Counted from the stretch's first letter, positions 23,436 to 35,530 are shown. The stretch: 64,000 bases of DNA from Corallium rubrum (GCA_964035015.1 OZ035998.1:21572041-21636040), one strand, 5' to 3'. The notes: generated by a model from the letters alone, not told the origin. A program made the numbers and translations.

Positions 23436-23697
23436 AGATTGAACTGAAGCTTCTCTAATAATCGCGAGATCGAGCGGTTTTTGTGTATTTTACGGAGCTT
23501 TAAATGAGCGTCGTCTAAAATATTCTTGAAACTCGAGTCGGAAGTCAGAAAAACACAAGCATTTATGTCGAAATTCTATATTCCATTTGAATTGTCCAAC
23601 GGTCAACTAGACTGTACTACAGTCCCTTATAGGGGCCTGGGGGGATGGGGTCGAGTAGCGGCAGGCAAGCGGCGCGAAGCCGCGAGCCGACCTGTGT

Positions 23698-24814
23698 GCG
23701 GGCGCGGGAGAGAGAAGGGAATAAGGGACTGTGGACATTCTATTCATAAAATTGGGGACTGTTTGTTTTTCGCACTTGCTACATTAATCACGTTTCTAAC
23801 ATCTTTTTGACACTTCGCTATATTTCACCTGCGGGTCTGCCCCTTTTTCGGCTGCTGAGTTGTCAATTTCTTCTCGAATTTCTTCACTCGAAACCGAAGG
23901 GCATGATCAGAGCTTTGTAAAAACGTTAGGACTTTATGGATCAGTTAAAACATCGACAAAACCTGCTAGACGCACAGTAAAAGCGAAAGATTCAGCCGTT
24001 GACAATATCTTCCGTGTCTGTAAAATAAATATATTCGTCATTTGGTGCAAAAGGGTACAGGACGTCGACAGAAAATATATTTATTGTCTCAACAAGATCA
24101 TAGACAAAGTGTACCGAAACAAAGTTTGGCTAATTTGCTCCAAGTCATCGAAATTCCGAACCTTCGGATTGCCGGAATTCTCCTTTAAGGGTGTGTGGCA
24201 AATGCGCAAGGAAGATCCGGAGTTCAGCGACTTCTGTGAAGTATTTAAAGTCAAAATTACAAACCGAAAAACAGCAAACGATGAAACTGAAAGCGATAGC
24301 GAAATCCGGTTGAAACGAATGAGTACCTTGCCACATTCGTCAGGTGCCAAACAAAGGTACAACGAAAAGGATCGCCTTTAAGATCGAAGTCCAGCTCAGT
24401 TGACGACGACAAACGCAATATCCCAAAACGTAAAATATTACTAAGATCCCTGCATGGTATTCGGTAACGAGGACAATCTATTTGAAAAGGAAACAAGCTT
24501 AAGCCGCATGTCCGTAATCGAAGTCGAACGGCAACCGGCAAAACCATATGAGAAAAGAGTGAAAATACTTCTGATCAAGAAAGACAGTTCTTTATTTGTA
24601 AGAACACCAAGAGGTAAAGAACTTGCTCCGCTTATTGAGTGTTTGATTCGGTCGAGATGGAGGCAAGCTACATGTATAAATATTATAGTTTCACATATAG
24701 TTTTGATGAAATAAAGTTTCAGCCAATGAGAATTGTGCGTTGTCTGAACACGCTGCCCAATTTGATGAATAGAATGTCCACAGTTCCTTATTCCCTTCTC
24801 CCTCCCGCGCCCGC
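23698..24814. mobile_element. inverted-repeat-bounded segment, about 1.1 kb
   Basis: Arms of 59 bases (23698-23756 and 24756-24814) are inverted repeats with only a few mismatches: gcgggcgcgggag(a/g)gagaaggg, then actgtggacattctattcat. They enclose about 1 kb that contains most of the local coding-like sequence. To the left, acagtcccttat (23618) and ataagggactgt (23722) form a second hairpin, so the left end may be longer or compound. No target duplication could be identified, so the class is unassigned. Confidence 0.7.
23860..24714 (+). pseudogene. decayed ORF of unknown family within the 1.1 kb inverted-repeat segment
   Basis: A 173-codon frame (23860-24381) has a hydrophobic/basic central region (VDRKYIYCLNKIIDKVYRNK), a GLPEFSFKGVWQMRKEDPEF stretch and an acidic-basic C-terminus (ETESDSEIRLKRM). 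Coding-like sequence continues past its stop in a shifted frame (SKSSSVDDDKRNIPKRKILL, 24380-24465), then again in 24454-24714 (VEVERQPAKPYEKRVKILLI-like, RTPRGKELAPLIECLIRSRW). I read this as one ancestral protein broken by two frame changes. I do not recognise it. Its position between inverted repeats suggests element-encoded or captured sequence. Confidence 0.35.
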
Positions 24815-24960
24815 ATTGTCACGAGTCAGTCTACTTCGAGAGCGCATAAATATCCTCATTTATCCCTAGCATAGTACTTCCAAAAGTGTTTGAACTTGCT
24901 TGATTTCACAGTCCTTGTGGTCGTTTATTGGCGAAAGCTGTTGTGGTATCCCAGCCAATT

Positions 24961-25068
24961 TGTATGTATGTATGTATGTATGTATTTATGTACTTATTGT
25001 TTTTGTGTATGTACTTGTTAAATGTTCTGGCGAAGCTTAATAAATAAATAAATAAATAAATAAATACA
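24961..25068. repeat. (GTAT)n and (AAAT)n microsatellites
   Basis: GTAT units at 24963-24985 and AAAT units at about 25039-25067, separated by 50 bases. Confidence 0.85.
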
Positions 25069-25099
25069 TGCACGAAGTAGGCAAATTCTAAAGAACTCA

Positions 25100-26420
25100 A
25101 TGACCTGAATAATGAGAAACACTAGAATACAATAGAATCACACGTCTTATTAGACGCTTAGAATACATAATTATATTTATTAGGCGAATAGCCGCTACAA
25201 AGAGCGACGGCACAAACGACCCAAACTTCTGGTGATGTACCCTCTGCATGTGGGCTGCTCCTATTCTTCGCTTGTTTGCGCCGCGAGTCTCTCGTACGTT
25301 AGCCGTTTTTCGAAAATATTCATAGACATAGTCATATCGTGCCAACGCACGTAGCGCTGAACCCTTGAATCTAATAGCGAAGCCTTTTCTCAAACGGTAA
25401 ATCTTTCGGCAAGAAGTTTCAAATCTTCTCTACCTCACCCCTGTCCAAACAAAATTTGTCACAACTAGATTTTGGTAAGTCACGTAACCATGACATACCC
25501 GGGGCTTTTCCTCGCGATGCGGGTTGAAAAGAGCCTGGGTACGAGGTCGAACAGTGATGTGGTAATCATACGTCAATGCATTGTCCTTAGAAATACGTTG
25601 TCTGGAAACGCGGCCAAAGGCTTTGTTCTAGGTTTTTGTTCACGTTTGTGCACCTTATTTCACCTTAACGCTTGCTGAACACATTGTTTTTGGTATAATG
25701 AAGCAATCAACCAATAGCAGCGTTGCTTTATAAATATTAATGAACGTAAAACAAATGATGGTGCACTTTATTTGCCACCCTCAACCTAAATTGTAGCTCA
25801 TTGTTAACCGCTTTGATGTTCACAGCGTCTCAAGACAATATAATTCTAGGGACTATGGTCAATGATTATCCAAAGCGATTCCCAAAACTTTAGCTTATGG
25901 TCTAGACCGCTAGACCTCAGACTCAAGCGGAAAAGTCTATTTCTGACTATTCTATATGTTATTCAGTACTATCTTGTTAATTTAATGAACTGAACCTTGT
26001 CTTAAATTATATTTAATTTTTTGTAATTTTATTTCAGGAACATGTATGAACAGCCAGTATTAGTTACAGTCGAGGAAAGGAGAGGTATACATACCAAGCA
26101 TATGAAATAACTCTTTGTTTCGAAGTTTTTCGAAGAATAAACGTTTCAAGTAGAGCTTTCTTGTACACATATAAATACACAACTGATATAAAAAATACTA
26201 GACAAAAAGGCACACAAACATCCCGGCAAGGACGTACCTAATATGTTCGGGATTCTGATTGACCATATATTGACAAAGTAACCAAAGTAAAAGTAACAAA
26301 GTAAAGTATAATTAAAAACAATATCATCTTCATCTATAAAATTACGCTTGCATTTTAATATTTTATTTATATAGGGATATTCAATAAAGGCATTCCAAGA
26401 GTTAATCAAGGACTTCAAGG
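25100..26420. other. intergenic, no gene recognised
   Basis: Short ORFs on both strands (for example 25097-25393 minus, 26146-26418 minus) show no motif. No repeat within the window was matched to this stretch. Confidence 0.4.
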
Positions 26421-28700
26421 TATTGTGTAAATTTTATGGTAAGACGTGTTTTTTTGCCCTCGTACCTCCCGTGGCAAATAGCGTTTGCGAACCCGAGCCA
26501 AGATTCGATTTCCGTGACGTATTACCTTTTGTCTCGTGTTATCCGATCAAATTTGATAAATTTGCCCACGCGTTGACACACGCTGAACGAAGTCAAGAAA
26601 GGAGCGCAAAATACGTGCAATGTTTGACAAATAGTACTAATAAATCTTTATATAACAACACTTTAAAGAAACGGTCACATCAGGCCAATACTTGTTTTCT
26701 TTGTAAGAAAACATTTCCCGCAGTAAAGGACGAAATTAATTAATTTAGCACTAACCAAACGTTGACCTCGACGCCGCTCAAGAAAGCTAGCTGAAACTCA
26801 CCTTCACCAGTTCAAGCAGCTTCAGTCCTCGGAAAAGCAATTGTTCACGGCTCTCATCTGAGAATTGCTAAAACGGTTTTGAAGAATGACACGCCACTTT
26901 GGAAGTTATTAACACGTTATGATCACGACGATAGCCGTCCATGCTCCGAGTAAAAACAAAGGCGGGGTTAACAAGTTTTGAATTTGAAAAGTTATGCCTA
27001 GAATGGAAACAGAGAGGTCCCCTTCTCTATGGCTTTTTGATGACTGTTGCGTCTTCAAGAAAACAGAAGAAAAGAAAATCCTGAGTGGCTTCCCATGCAG
27101 TATAGCAGTGGCTGGTTTGACAATAATGATAACTGCAGCATAAAGCCTGGTTTTCACTGGAGGATAAGTACAAGCATGCATATGGCCATAAACAAAAGAC
27201 AATACAAAAATGTAACACCTGTGTATGCCAGACTTGGTAAGGTATCTGACATTTTGCCTGGAAACGTCATACAATATAATAATTGTTGCAACTATAAACG
27301 CGACAATTGTTGCGCTGTAATGACATGTTACGTTTAATATAAAAGTTTCATAGATAAAACTATTTTTTGTTTTGTTTTTTCGTGAGCTGATGCTTATGCT
27401 TATGTCGTTAGTAAAAACAATGCTTAAGCAACGATTATATATTGCTTTTCAAAAAGAGTATTTAGCATTGACAGCTATAGATCGTTAAGAAAATGTGAAC
27501 GACAATATTTAATATTGAAACGAAAAGCAGAAAAAAAGGTTGAAATGAAAACTGTAATTTAGGACAAAGAACAACAGGTATTTTTCTCAACATTTTTGTC
27601 TGTTAAATATAGTCACAACAACATAATAAGTCATAAAACATATTGCACTCTCAAAAACAAACTTGGAATCACATTTCAGCGAGCTTTATTTGCAGAGACT
27701 TCATAGATTCGATAGTCACTTTCTTATTTGCAATTGGAAACTGATGTTGTTTACGTTTTATTGCAATTATGTACCATTGTTCTGAAATTGACGCACGGCA
27801 CCGACTGTAGCCACAGCTTTCACAGCCTTCTTGTATTATAAATGTCGCTGTGCACCATTTCCCGTCATATCATCTTTCGTCACCTATAGCTAGCCACAAC
27901 TTTGAGCGCACTCTCGATCGATAACAATCTGCTCGATTGTTCACTCATGCAGGAATGGGCAAACTTGGGTGGAGTGTGCAAACTTGGGATGAGCAGGCAA
28001 AGTTTGGTGGAGTATGAAAACAGCTTTCTTCGCAGGAAACTCCGTAGGCCCTTAATATTGGGTGGAGCCGTGGAGGCCGCAAACTCGGGTGGAGTGGACA
28101 AAATTGGGTGGAGTGGGAAAACTCAGATGGAGTGTGAAAACTCGGGTGGAGTGGGGAACTTAGGTGGCGTGGGGAACTTAGGTGGAGTGGGTAAACTTGG
28201 GTAGAGTGTGCAAACTTGGGTGGAGTGGCAAACTTGGATGGAGTGGGAAAATTTGGGTGGAGTGGGAAAAATTAGATCGAGTGGGCAAAGGGGGGGAGGG
28301 GGCTGACCACAAACTGTACAGAGGCAGAAGGTTTTCATCCCATTTGAGGCAGCACTTCACTTGGGATAGTACCTGTAACTTCTAGTCTATTTGTAAAATG
28401 TAAAACATGAAAATATTACGCTATCCAATACACCATCATCTACGCCATCATTTTAAATAAAATTTGTACAGAAATACACCATTTACGCCATCACTGCATG
28501 CGTTATCAAACGTCTTAATCCTGTTTAAACGATTTATTTTATAAAAGAAATAGAGAACAGTTTTTCCGTGTTTTCTATAGAGTTGTAGAAACACTTGTGG
28601 AAATTTGAAAGAACTTTAAATAGTTCCCACTGTAATTTCTCGTTCTCCCAAACTTCCTCTCGTTTTTCTATTTAACATTTAGACAACGAGCCCGAGTTTT
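26420..28700. repeat. composite dispersed repeat, copy A
   Basis: Most of this interval recurs at 50640-52930. Shared landmarks are ctcggaaaagcaattgttca (26829 and 50644), taaagcctggttttcactgg (27140 and 50958), tgccagacttc/ggtaaggtatc (27227 and 51053), the minisatellite, and gaaggttttcatcccatttg (28327 and 52477). The first part, 26455-26540 (cgtacctcccg...ttccgtgacgtattacctt), matches 51880-51960 in the opposite orientation, so the copies differ by an inversion or by independent insertion. Short ORFs are not conserved between the copies. Confidence 0.8.
27955..28300. repeat. GGGTGGAGTGGG-type minisatellite, copy A
   Basis: About 20 imperfect units of 14-22 bases built on (a)acttgggtggagtgg(g). 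This gives open frames on both strands that are not proteins. Confidence 0.9.
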
Positions 28701-28990
28701 CTATGAGCGAATTGTCAACGAGGCGAATTTAATACATTTTTACCAACGACAAACGTTCAACAGTCATTTCGGTCATCTCCTTGGTCCCGTACAGTAACAC
28801 AGATAAACAATTTATCGATCTTACCTTTAATAATTTCTATTCTAACCATTTTGTAGCCATTTTTCTTTTCTGTGAAACTTATTGTTGTTATGATATATAA
28901 AATAGTACTCAGTAAATCGAAAGCTTTATTTCTAGCGCCGAGTCCTCTATTCTCGTGGTCATGACAATGCTGTATATCTATCATTGTACA
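28670..28990. repeat. dispersed repeat shared with the window's right end
   Basis: tttagacaacgagcccgag, then ttctatgagcgaa(t)tgtcaacgaggcg, then acaaacgttcaacagtcatt and accattttgtagcc. The same sequence in the same order is at 63439-63960, where it begins with a full hairpin and carries about 200 extra bases (63680-63885). Confidence 0.8.
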
Positions 28991-29229
28991 CTTTTTGTCT
29001 ATATCCTGTTACAAAGGTTGTCCCGTATTACAAATATTAACTCGTATCCTATCGTGACATCTTCCTTTCAATAAAACAGTGACAAAGTAACAATCCTAGT
29101 CAAAATTGTTCTGACCCATTGTTATTAAGTCTTGCTGGATCCTTGATGCGACAACAAAACAAACGAAATATAAAAAGTTATTGTAAGTGCCAGTCCAATC
29201 CAGCCACTCTATCGGTCACGTTGTATGGA

Positions 29230-30110
29230 GTCACCGAATCCGGCTGGACTTTTCGACAAACGTCCGCTGCGCGTTCCCATATCTCCGTGATCTTCTACGT
29301 GTTCCGTGCGTCTTCTTTCTCTGATTGCGACTCTCTCTGTTCTTGTTGAATCTCATGAAAATTGGCGTTATCTTGGCATGTAATGGGTTGTGTTTCTTTT
29401 GTAGTCTCTGGCGTTGATATGTCTGCTTCCATCTCAGAATCCTGGGACAGTCTGCGTCTCCGTAGGTGTCTGCGGTTTCTGATGTATGTTTTGCTTGTAC
29501 TTCATAAGACCGATGTCGTACCTACTTCTTCACTTCTCCATCGATCCACTTCTTCTCTCCGAGGGCAAAAGGTTGGACTTTAACTCAGTCACCTTTGCGC
29601 AGTTGATCTACTTCTTTTGCTCCTTTATTGTAGTACCGTTTCTGTTTGAGTTGTTTCTTGGCGATGTTTGCGTCCGTGTTCTCTGGCACATAGGACTTCA
29701 GGAGGTTTGTAGAAGTAGGAAGGGTTGTCTTCGTACGTCTATTCATCGTTCTTTGGACTGGACTAGAATTGTGTCCTTCTTGCGGTGTATTGCGAATATT
29801 TAGGAGAGCCAAATATAAATCGTTACCGCTTCCACTGGTCGTTCGCAAGGTTATCTTGGCTTGCTTTACAGAGGATTCAGCCTTGCCATTGGACTGAGGA
29901 TGGTGTGGACTAGTGCGCGTGTGCTTAAACCCATATGTTTGTGCAAAAACTCTAAATTCTTCACAGTCGAATTGCGGCCCGTTGTCGGATACTAATTCAT
30001 CTGGTATCCCGTATCAAGCACCCGGTCTACTTCAAAGAAATTAGAATAATAGTCCACCGTCACAAGATAGTCCTTGTTTTCAAGTTGAAAGAGATCTGTG
30101 GCGATATTTG
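29230..30110 (-). mobile_element. Ty3/gypsy integrase fragment
   Basis: The minus strand reads ATDLFQLENKDYLVTVDYYS (about 30100-30040), then GIPDELVSDNGPQFDCEEF (30015-29960), then SPHHPQSNGKAESSVKQAK (29925-29870), then YLALLNIRNTPQ, and YYNKGAKEVDQLRKGD at 29585. These carry the DD35E residues of a gypsy integrase core, all still present. Between the first two segments a deletion and frameshift (near 30000-30015) remove part of the catalytic domain, and the frame breaks again past 29585. Upstream pol and the LTRs are absent; the 5' side is replaced by the hairpin tract at 30115-30620. Confidence 0.88.
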
Positions 30111-30114
30111 CACA

Positions 30115-30620
30115 CAGCAAAATATCATTTTCGTATTTTAAAAAAATCATTTTCTTGAAATAAGAAATTTTGAATTGGGAGTATAGCAAGACTTTTTTTC
30201 TTGTTAAGAAATTTCTTAAAACAAGAAAAATTACTTTCTTGTTTTAAGAAAATTATTTTCTTATTTTAAGAAAAATAAACTTATAAGAAAAATAAACTTA
30301 TTTTAAGAATTCTTTTCTTAAAATAAGAAGTTTTGATGAGAAGAATTATTTTGTTGTAAGAAAAAGTTTCTCAACAGAAGAAAATGAGAACAAATTTTCT
30401 TGTTTTAGGAAATATTTTCTTATTTTTAAGAAATATTTTCTTGTTTTAAGAAAATTATTTCTTATTTTAAGAAAAAATTACTTATTTCAAGATTTGTTTT
30501 CTTGAAATAAGAAATTTTGGATTGGGAGAATAGTAAGAAATTTTTTCTTATAAAGAAAATATTTCTTGAAACAAGAAAACGAGAACTTGTTTTAAGAAAT
30601 ATTTTCTCATTTTTAGGATT
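30115..30620. repeat. tract of many short AAGAAA/TTTCTT hairpins
   Basis: About 500 bases of alternating tttcttgttttaagaaa, ttcttattttaagaaa and tcttgaaataagaaat. Almost every unit is self-complementary across its own centre. The pair (g)aaattttg(a/g)attggga(g/a)tatag occurs near both ends (30163 and 30513), hinting that the tract is one element or a duplicated unit. No ORF. Confidence 0.8.
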
Positions 30621-31300
30621 TTATATACTCTATATTAAATAGAAGTATAATAATATTCCTAAAAAGAATAAACATTAAAAGAAATATTTAACTAGTACTA
30701 ACATTGTATATAATAGAATTAAAAAAAAAAAGAATTCAATGTACTGTAATCCTTTATTACTATCTAGAAATGAATATAATTATATAGTCATCCAGACTAT
30801 AGTGCTGCCTTATATTTCTTAAAAGCTTTAAAAATAGCATTATAAGCAGAGCAATATCATTTGGTACTTAAGTGTCTCCAAAAATGATGGACTGTAACAC
30901 AGTTAACCCAACATCATCGTGCTTCGGGTAATCAAAGTCCAATAAATAAAATGAGGCCATGTAACCAACTGCTGCCTCCTTAATGTTGCTGACCTCTGTG
31001 TTGAACTAAATTCTTTTGCCCACAATGACGTAAACCATGTCTGTATCAACTACCATGATTGGGACATTTCCAGACTGTTTTAACATCCAACCATCAGCTG
31101 GATCTTCATAATCCTTAAAAAAAGTTTTATTGTAATAATTGCAGTATGCTGTACTCTAAAGCATAGTTTTGTTACTATTTTTAACAAAATTAATTCTAGA
31201 ATACATGCATATATGGATCAGCCGAAACCATATGGATGCCTCAAGTTCAGACTGTTTCATAATGGCCACCTCTCTACAACAGCCAGTAAACTATGTGCCT
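30621..31300. other. intergenic, AT-rich
   Basis: No gene recognised; an A-tract lies at 30721. Confidence 0.4.
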
Positions 31301-31400
31301 AGACTGGGGCTTTGGAGACTTAGTCATCTAAGCAACAGCCTCCCACCACTGAGAATCTGAGATCATGGGTTCGAGCCCTGAAAAGCCCTGAGGAGAGTGT
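31295..31400 (+). repeat. possible tRNA-derived SINE head
   Basis: GGGTTCGAGCCC at 31367 matches a Pol III B box (GGTTCGANNCC). About 55 bases upstream, cttagtcatctaagc is a weak A-box-like position. A clean tRNA cloverleaf could not be drawn, so a SINE or tRNA relic is more likely than a functional tRNA. Confidence 0.35.
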
Positions 31401-31419
31401 TTTGAATAATATATACTGT

Positions 31420-31424
<5 letters not shown>

Positions 31425-31466
<42 letters not shown>
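31425..31466. repeat. (AT)n microsatellite
   Basis: Perfect AT dinucleotide run directly 5' of the hAT insertion site region. Confidence 0.95.
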
Positions 31467-31470
<4 letters not shown>

Positions 31471-31503
31471 TACCGCTCTAATGAAACTTAACATCGAGGA
31501 ACG

Positions 31504-31511
31504 AGCGAGTT
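31504..31511. other. 8-bp target-site duplication of hAT element, left
   Basis: AGCGAGTT, repeated exactly at 35325-35332 on the other side of the element; eight bases is the hAT-superfamily length. Confidence 0.93.
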
Positions 31512-34500
31512 CAAGGGCGGATTTACTGGGGGGTTAGGGAGGGTTAAACCCCCCCTGGAATCTCTCTAACCCCTCTTATAAAGTGTTCAACCCCACCAAA
31601 ATTTCACTTCACCCCTCCTATTTTTTGTGAAGGTCGTTAACAACATTTTTTTGCATCAAATGGTCAAAGAAAGGAAGCACTTGTGCTTATAAATTCGAAA
31701 TTATTGAATACAACAAAGTTCTATGTATAATGTATATTACAAACAAATTACGTCCGCATGTACACGCCATAGCCTGATCTCGGCCGATAATTGCGACGCC
31801 GTGCTTTCTGCGCCCGCACAGCCTGTTTTCGGCCCCATTGCAGGTAATAAGTTCGTGACCACTTTGCAGGTGTTGGGGTCAGGTTTCATGAAGTACTTGG
31901 TTTATTGTGGTCATGAACTTACAACCCGATTGCAGGCCACGCTTTCTGCGCCCGCACGTTGGGATGTAAATACGAAATTAAAGTTCTTCAAAATAGTTTT
32001 GAAATTACAAATATGAAGCGAAGAAAAGTACAAAGAACTCTCGCATCTTACTTTAAGGTAAGTTTTATTTGTTTTTCAATTTCATAATCTCATTAAATTT
32101 CAATATTATGGTAATTTGATAACATACTAGTAGAAAGAAAATTTTAAATTATAAATTAAGAATCAAAATGATCAAATTTGAATTTCAGGGAGAGCCAACA
32201 CAAACTACCTCACAAACTACAACAACAACACCTACAAGTGCAGATAGATCAGTAACATCAGTTGATAACGATAATTTAACTGCCGAAGGTGATTCAGGTG
32301 AACTTAATCTCGAATGGATTCACGATGACGATGACACGGCTGGCATCAATGTTGAGGTAGCATTTTATTTTTGTTCTAGTTCTGTACATGTATGCATTTA
32401 CATGCCAGGCAAACATTTTCAGGTTTGCCTGCTAAAACGTTGAATTGTTGAAACAATTATAAAGTTCATACTGACAATTGCTAATATCGCTTAGTAAGTT
32501 TGCATTTAGTATATACTCTTGTCTCCACTCTCCACTGAGTTCAGTCTAAAATACTCTTAGCATTAACCCTTATTAACTTATTTCTCTACAGGAACATCAG
32601 AAATCAGATTTTACAAATGATGTAGATAATAGCATAGGTATTGATCAAGATGTTGATGGATCTGTCGATGACGCTGTATTAAGAAATGATGAAACTACAG
32701 AAGTAACCAGACCCTTACTCTCAGATAATCACTTTACTAATGGTAAAGATCTTCAGTTGATATTAAGTGTACATACATTATTAGTATTTATTATTTAATT
32801 TTATCAGCAAGTTTAAAATTAAGAAATTAGTTTTCAAATAAAATAGACATTAGACACTGCTGTATAATGATTCGCACTAAGTTGACACTCAACTTTTAGA
32901 TGATCAACCTTCACAGCCAAAACTGTCCATTTATCCAGTCAATGAGGCCTTGAAATTGCACAGAACCCGATCCTTTCAACAGAGCTGGTATAAGAAGTAC
33001 AACTGGTTGGAGTATAATGTACAGAAGGATGCAGCATTTTTCTTTTGCTGTAGGAAATATTCAAAAACAGGAAATTGTTCACCATTTGTGACAACTGGTT
33101 TCAGAAATTGGGGCAATGCTATGGAAAGTGGAAAGGGATATGGTAAACATGAGTCTTCTGAATCACACCAGTTAAGCTACAATGCATGGAATAGAAAGAA
33201 GATGATAGAATCAGGGTCCCTGAAAAGCATTGCAGACAAGCTATGCCCTAATGCGAATGAAATAGAAAAAGAGAACAAAGACTATCTTAGAATTTTGTTC
33301 AAGTATGTATTGTGGTTTACGACAAATAGTGTAGCAACCAGAGGTCATGATGAGACAGAAGAATCAGAGAAACAGGGAAATTGGCTGTCATTTATTAAGC
33401 TACAATTAGAGACAAATCCAAGTTTTCAGGAGTTACATGAGAAAGTCACCAAATCTCGAAGTACAGATTACACCTCAAAAACATCTTTCAATGGATTTGT
33501 GACAGTTGTGGCCAATGCCCAATGGTGTCCGTGATGCAATTTATTCAGATATTGCAAACTGTGGAATGTATTCAGTCCTTATTGACGAGAGTAAGGATAA
33601 AGGCAAAAAGGAAGAGCTAGCACTTGCTGTGCGCTATTATAGTAAAAAGGTGGTAGAGCGATTTATTGAGATTAAACATCTGACTGAATTTGATGCACAG
33701 ACAATAGCTGCTCATACGAAAGACTTAATAGAATTCATTACACAGCATTCAGATGGATCTGTTGTCATTAGTCTTGGTGCAGATGGAGCAAGTGTGATGA
33801 GTGGGGAGTATGCTGGTGTGGGTGAGATTTTAAGATCACAACATTTTCCGTGGATTCTCTACATTCATTGTACCGCACACAGGCTAAATTTGATTGTGAA
33901 TGACTTGGTAAAAGATTCTCCGTTGGCTGTCGACGTTCTGGCTACTATTACCCGCTTGTATTCCTTTCTGAATATTGGTAAAGTGAGACCTGTATACCAG
34001 AAAATATTCCAAGAAATGTTTCCGAAAACGCAAACTAAATACTTAACTCAACAATTCGAGGTGAGGTGGTCTTGCAAATTTGAAGCTGTTGATTTTGTTG
34101 CAGAAAAGCCTGAATGTATACTCGCAACTTTGGCTGAAGTAAGCAACAATGGAGCAGTACATGGAGCTAAGCATGCAGAGGAAGCCGCAGGATTTTATCA
34201 CAAATTGATGAGTGGTAAATTCATTGTAGCCTTGGTGACGTTGCAATTGTTTTTAGCTGAGTTAGACAATTTATCCAAAGAGCTACAAGCTGTGGATCTC
34301 AATTGGACGGAGGTGCAGTACTGCGTTACGAGAACAAGATTTGGGTTAAATGAAATTACGGAGGAAGCTATTTATGAGGCTGCAGAAGAATGTTCCAACA
34401 AAATGGGCATTCCATTGGTGCTAGATAATACAATACACAATACTCGATCAGGGGGCTTTGAAAGAAGTGATCAGGAAGAAATTGAAGCTCAACTAAAAAA

Positions 34501-35324
34501 TGCTATTACTGCACTAAACAGTTATATGCAGGCTAAATTGGAGGAGGAGTTCAAAGTCCGATTTGATGATACGAATGTTGATATCTTGAAAGCTTGTGAA
34601 GCATTTGACGCTGCATCAGAAAACTTTTTAGATTTTGAAAAACTTCTGTATATGGTAGACCATTTTGATTGCTTGAATGTCAATAGGACCTTATTGAAAA
34701 CCGAAGCAAGGAAAGCAAAATATGAAATTTCTCTCGGCTTGCTTATGCGAAGAAGAGGAATGAAAAACCTAATGAAGCTGATTAATGTAAAAAACACTCT
34801 ATCAACATCCTCTGCAAGTGTAGAAAGAGCATTCTCGGCTATGAACCGCATATGTACGAAGCTGAGGTCATCTCTGACCTCTGAAAGATTAAGTGATTTG
34901 ATGTGCATAACACTTAACAGAGATATTGCACTGAACTTGGACATTGATACTCTCATCAAAAAGTGGGCATCAATTTGCAACAAAAGAATTAACATATAAT
35001 TTGCCTCAGAAAATAACTACAAATTGTTAGCAGTTAGCACAAAATACAAAAACTATTTGACGAAAGTTGAAAATTTTTTGATAAAATCGCGCTAAAATAG
35101 TAAAATCACTAAAATGTCTGAATTAACTCTACAGTAATCTTATTTTAACCATAAAATTATTTTTCATCCTCCAGTCACCTGCTGGTGGCTGCATTTGCAG
35201 CCCTAACAGTGACGCTGTGTCGGCGCGTCGTTGCCTGCAGCGGTTGCCGGTTGAAGCCATGCACCCGGCACCCCACTAAAAATTCTTCTACCCCTCCTGT
35301 TAAAAAAATGAAAATCCGCCCTTG
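31512..35324 (+). mobile_element. nearly intact hAT DNA transposon, 3813 bp
   Basis: Perfect 13-bp terminal inverted repeats (CAAGGGCGGATTT at 31512-31524 and its complement at 35312-35324), flanked by a perfect 8-bp target duplication AGCGAGTT. It encodes a spliced hAT transposase (see CDS). The target lies in the GAGCGAG-rich minisatellite region (35330-35530 and the 31480-31511 flank). Perfect ends and duplication indicate fairly recent insertion. Confidence 0.95.
32013..34999 (+). pseudogene. hAT transposase (TTF-type zinc finger, hATC), one frameshift
   Basis: The likely catalyst of cut-and-paste transposition. Four exons fit in phase: 32013-32057 (MKRRKVQRTLASYFK, donor gtaagt), 32189-32356, 32592-32742 and 32900-34999. 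Exons 2-3 encode an acidic, Ser/Thr-rich linker. Exon 4 starts with a TTF/BED-like finger region (RSFQQSWYKKYNWLEY, then FFFCCRKY and FVTTGFRNW). The RNase H-like core follows: SVLIDESKDKGKKEELALA with the first Asp, SLGADGASVMSG with the second, and the CTAHRLNL motif typical of hAT. The C-terminal dimerisation region has STSSASVERAFSAMNRI then LRSSLTSERLSDLM. The frame shifts once between 33500 and 33530: the upstream frame stops at 33532, and the downstream frame is already open from 33506. One indel separates it from an intact ORF. The family resembles ZMYM/KIAA1586-type hAT proteins. Confidence 0.9.
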
Positions 35325-35332
35325 AGCGAGTT
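35325..35332. other. 8-bp target-site duplication of hAT element, right
   Basis: AGCGAGTT, identical to 31504-31511. Confidence 0.93.
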
Positions 35333-35410
35333 GCGAGTTCGAGCGAGGAACGAGCGAGCGCGATTTGGCCCGTAACGAGAAAAGCTCGAGTATCGAGAAG
35401 GTGATCGAGG

Positions 35411-35530
35411 AGCGAGCGAGTTTTCTCGCAAACTGTACGTATCGAGCGAGTTTTCTCGCAAACTCTGCGTATCGAGCGAGTTTCCGCGCAAACTCTACGT
35501 ATTGAGCGAGTTTTCTCGCAAACTCAATTA
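35411..35530. repeat. 30-bp minisatellite, four units
   Basis: Unit (gagcgagttttctcgcaaac, then t(c/g)tacgtatc) at 35411, 35441, 35471 and 35501. Each unit contains the palindrome gcgagtttt-ctcgc. The minus-strand FARKLAR repeat frame is a by-product. Confidence 0.92.

Noticed and set aside
24300-24350. ctgacgaatgtggcaagg on the minus strand as another hammerhead
   Set aside because: The CUGANGA box is present, but no GAAA box follows at a usable distance.
30115-30620. Possible CRISPR-like array
   Set aside because: Units are variable hairpins with no constant repeat or unique spacers, in a eukaryotic context.
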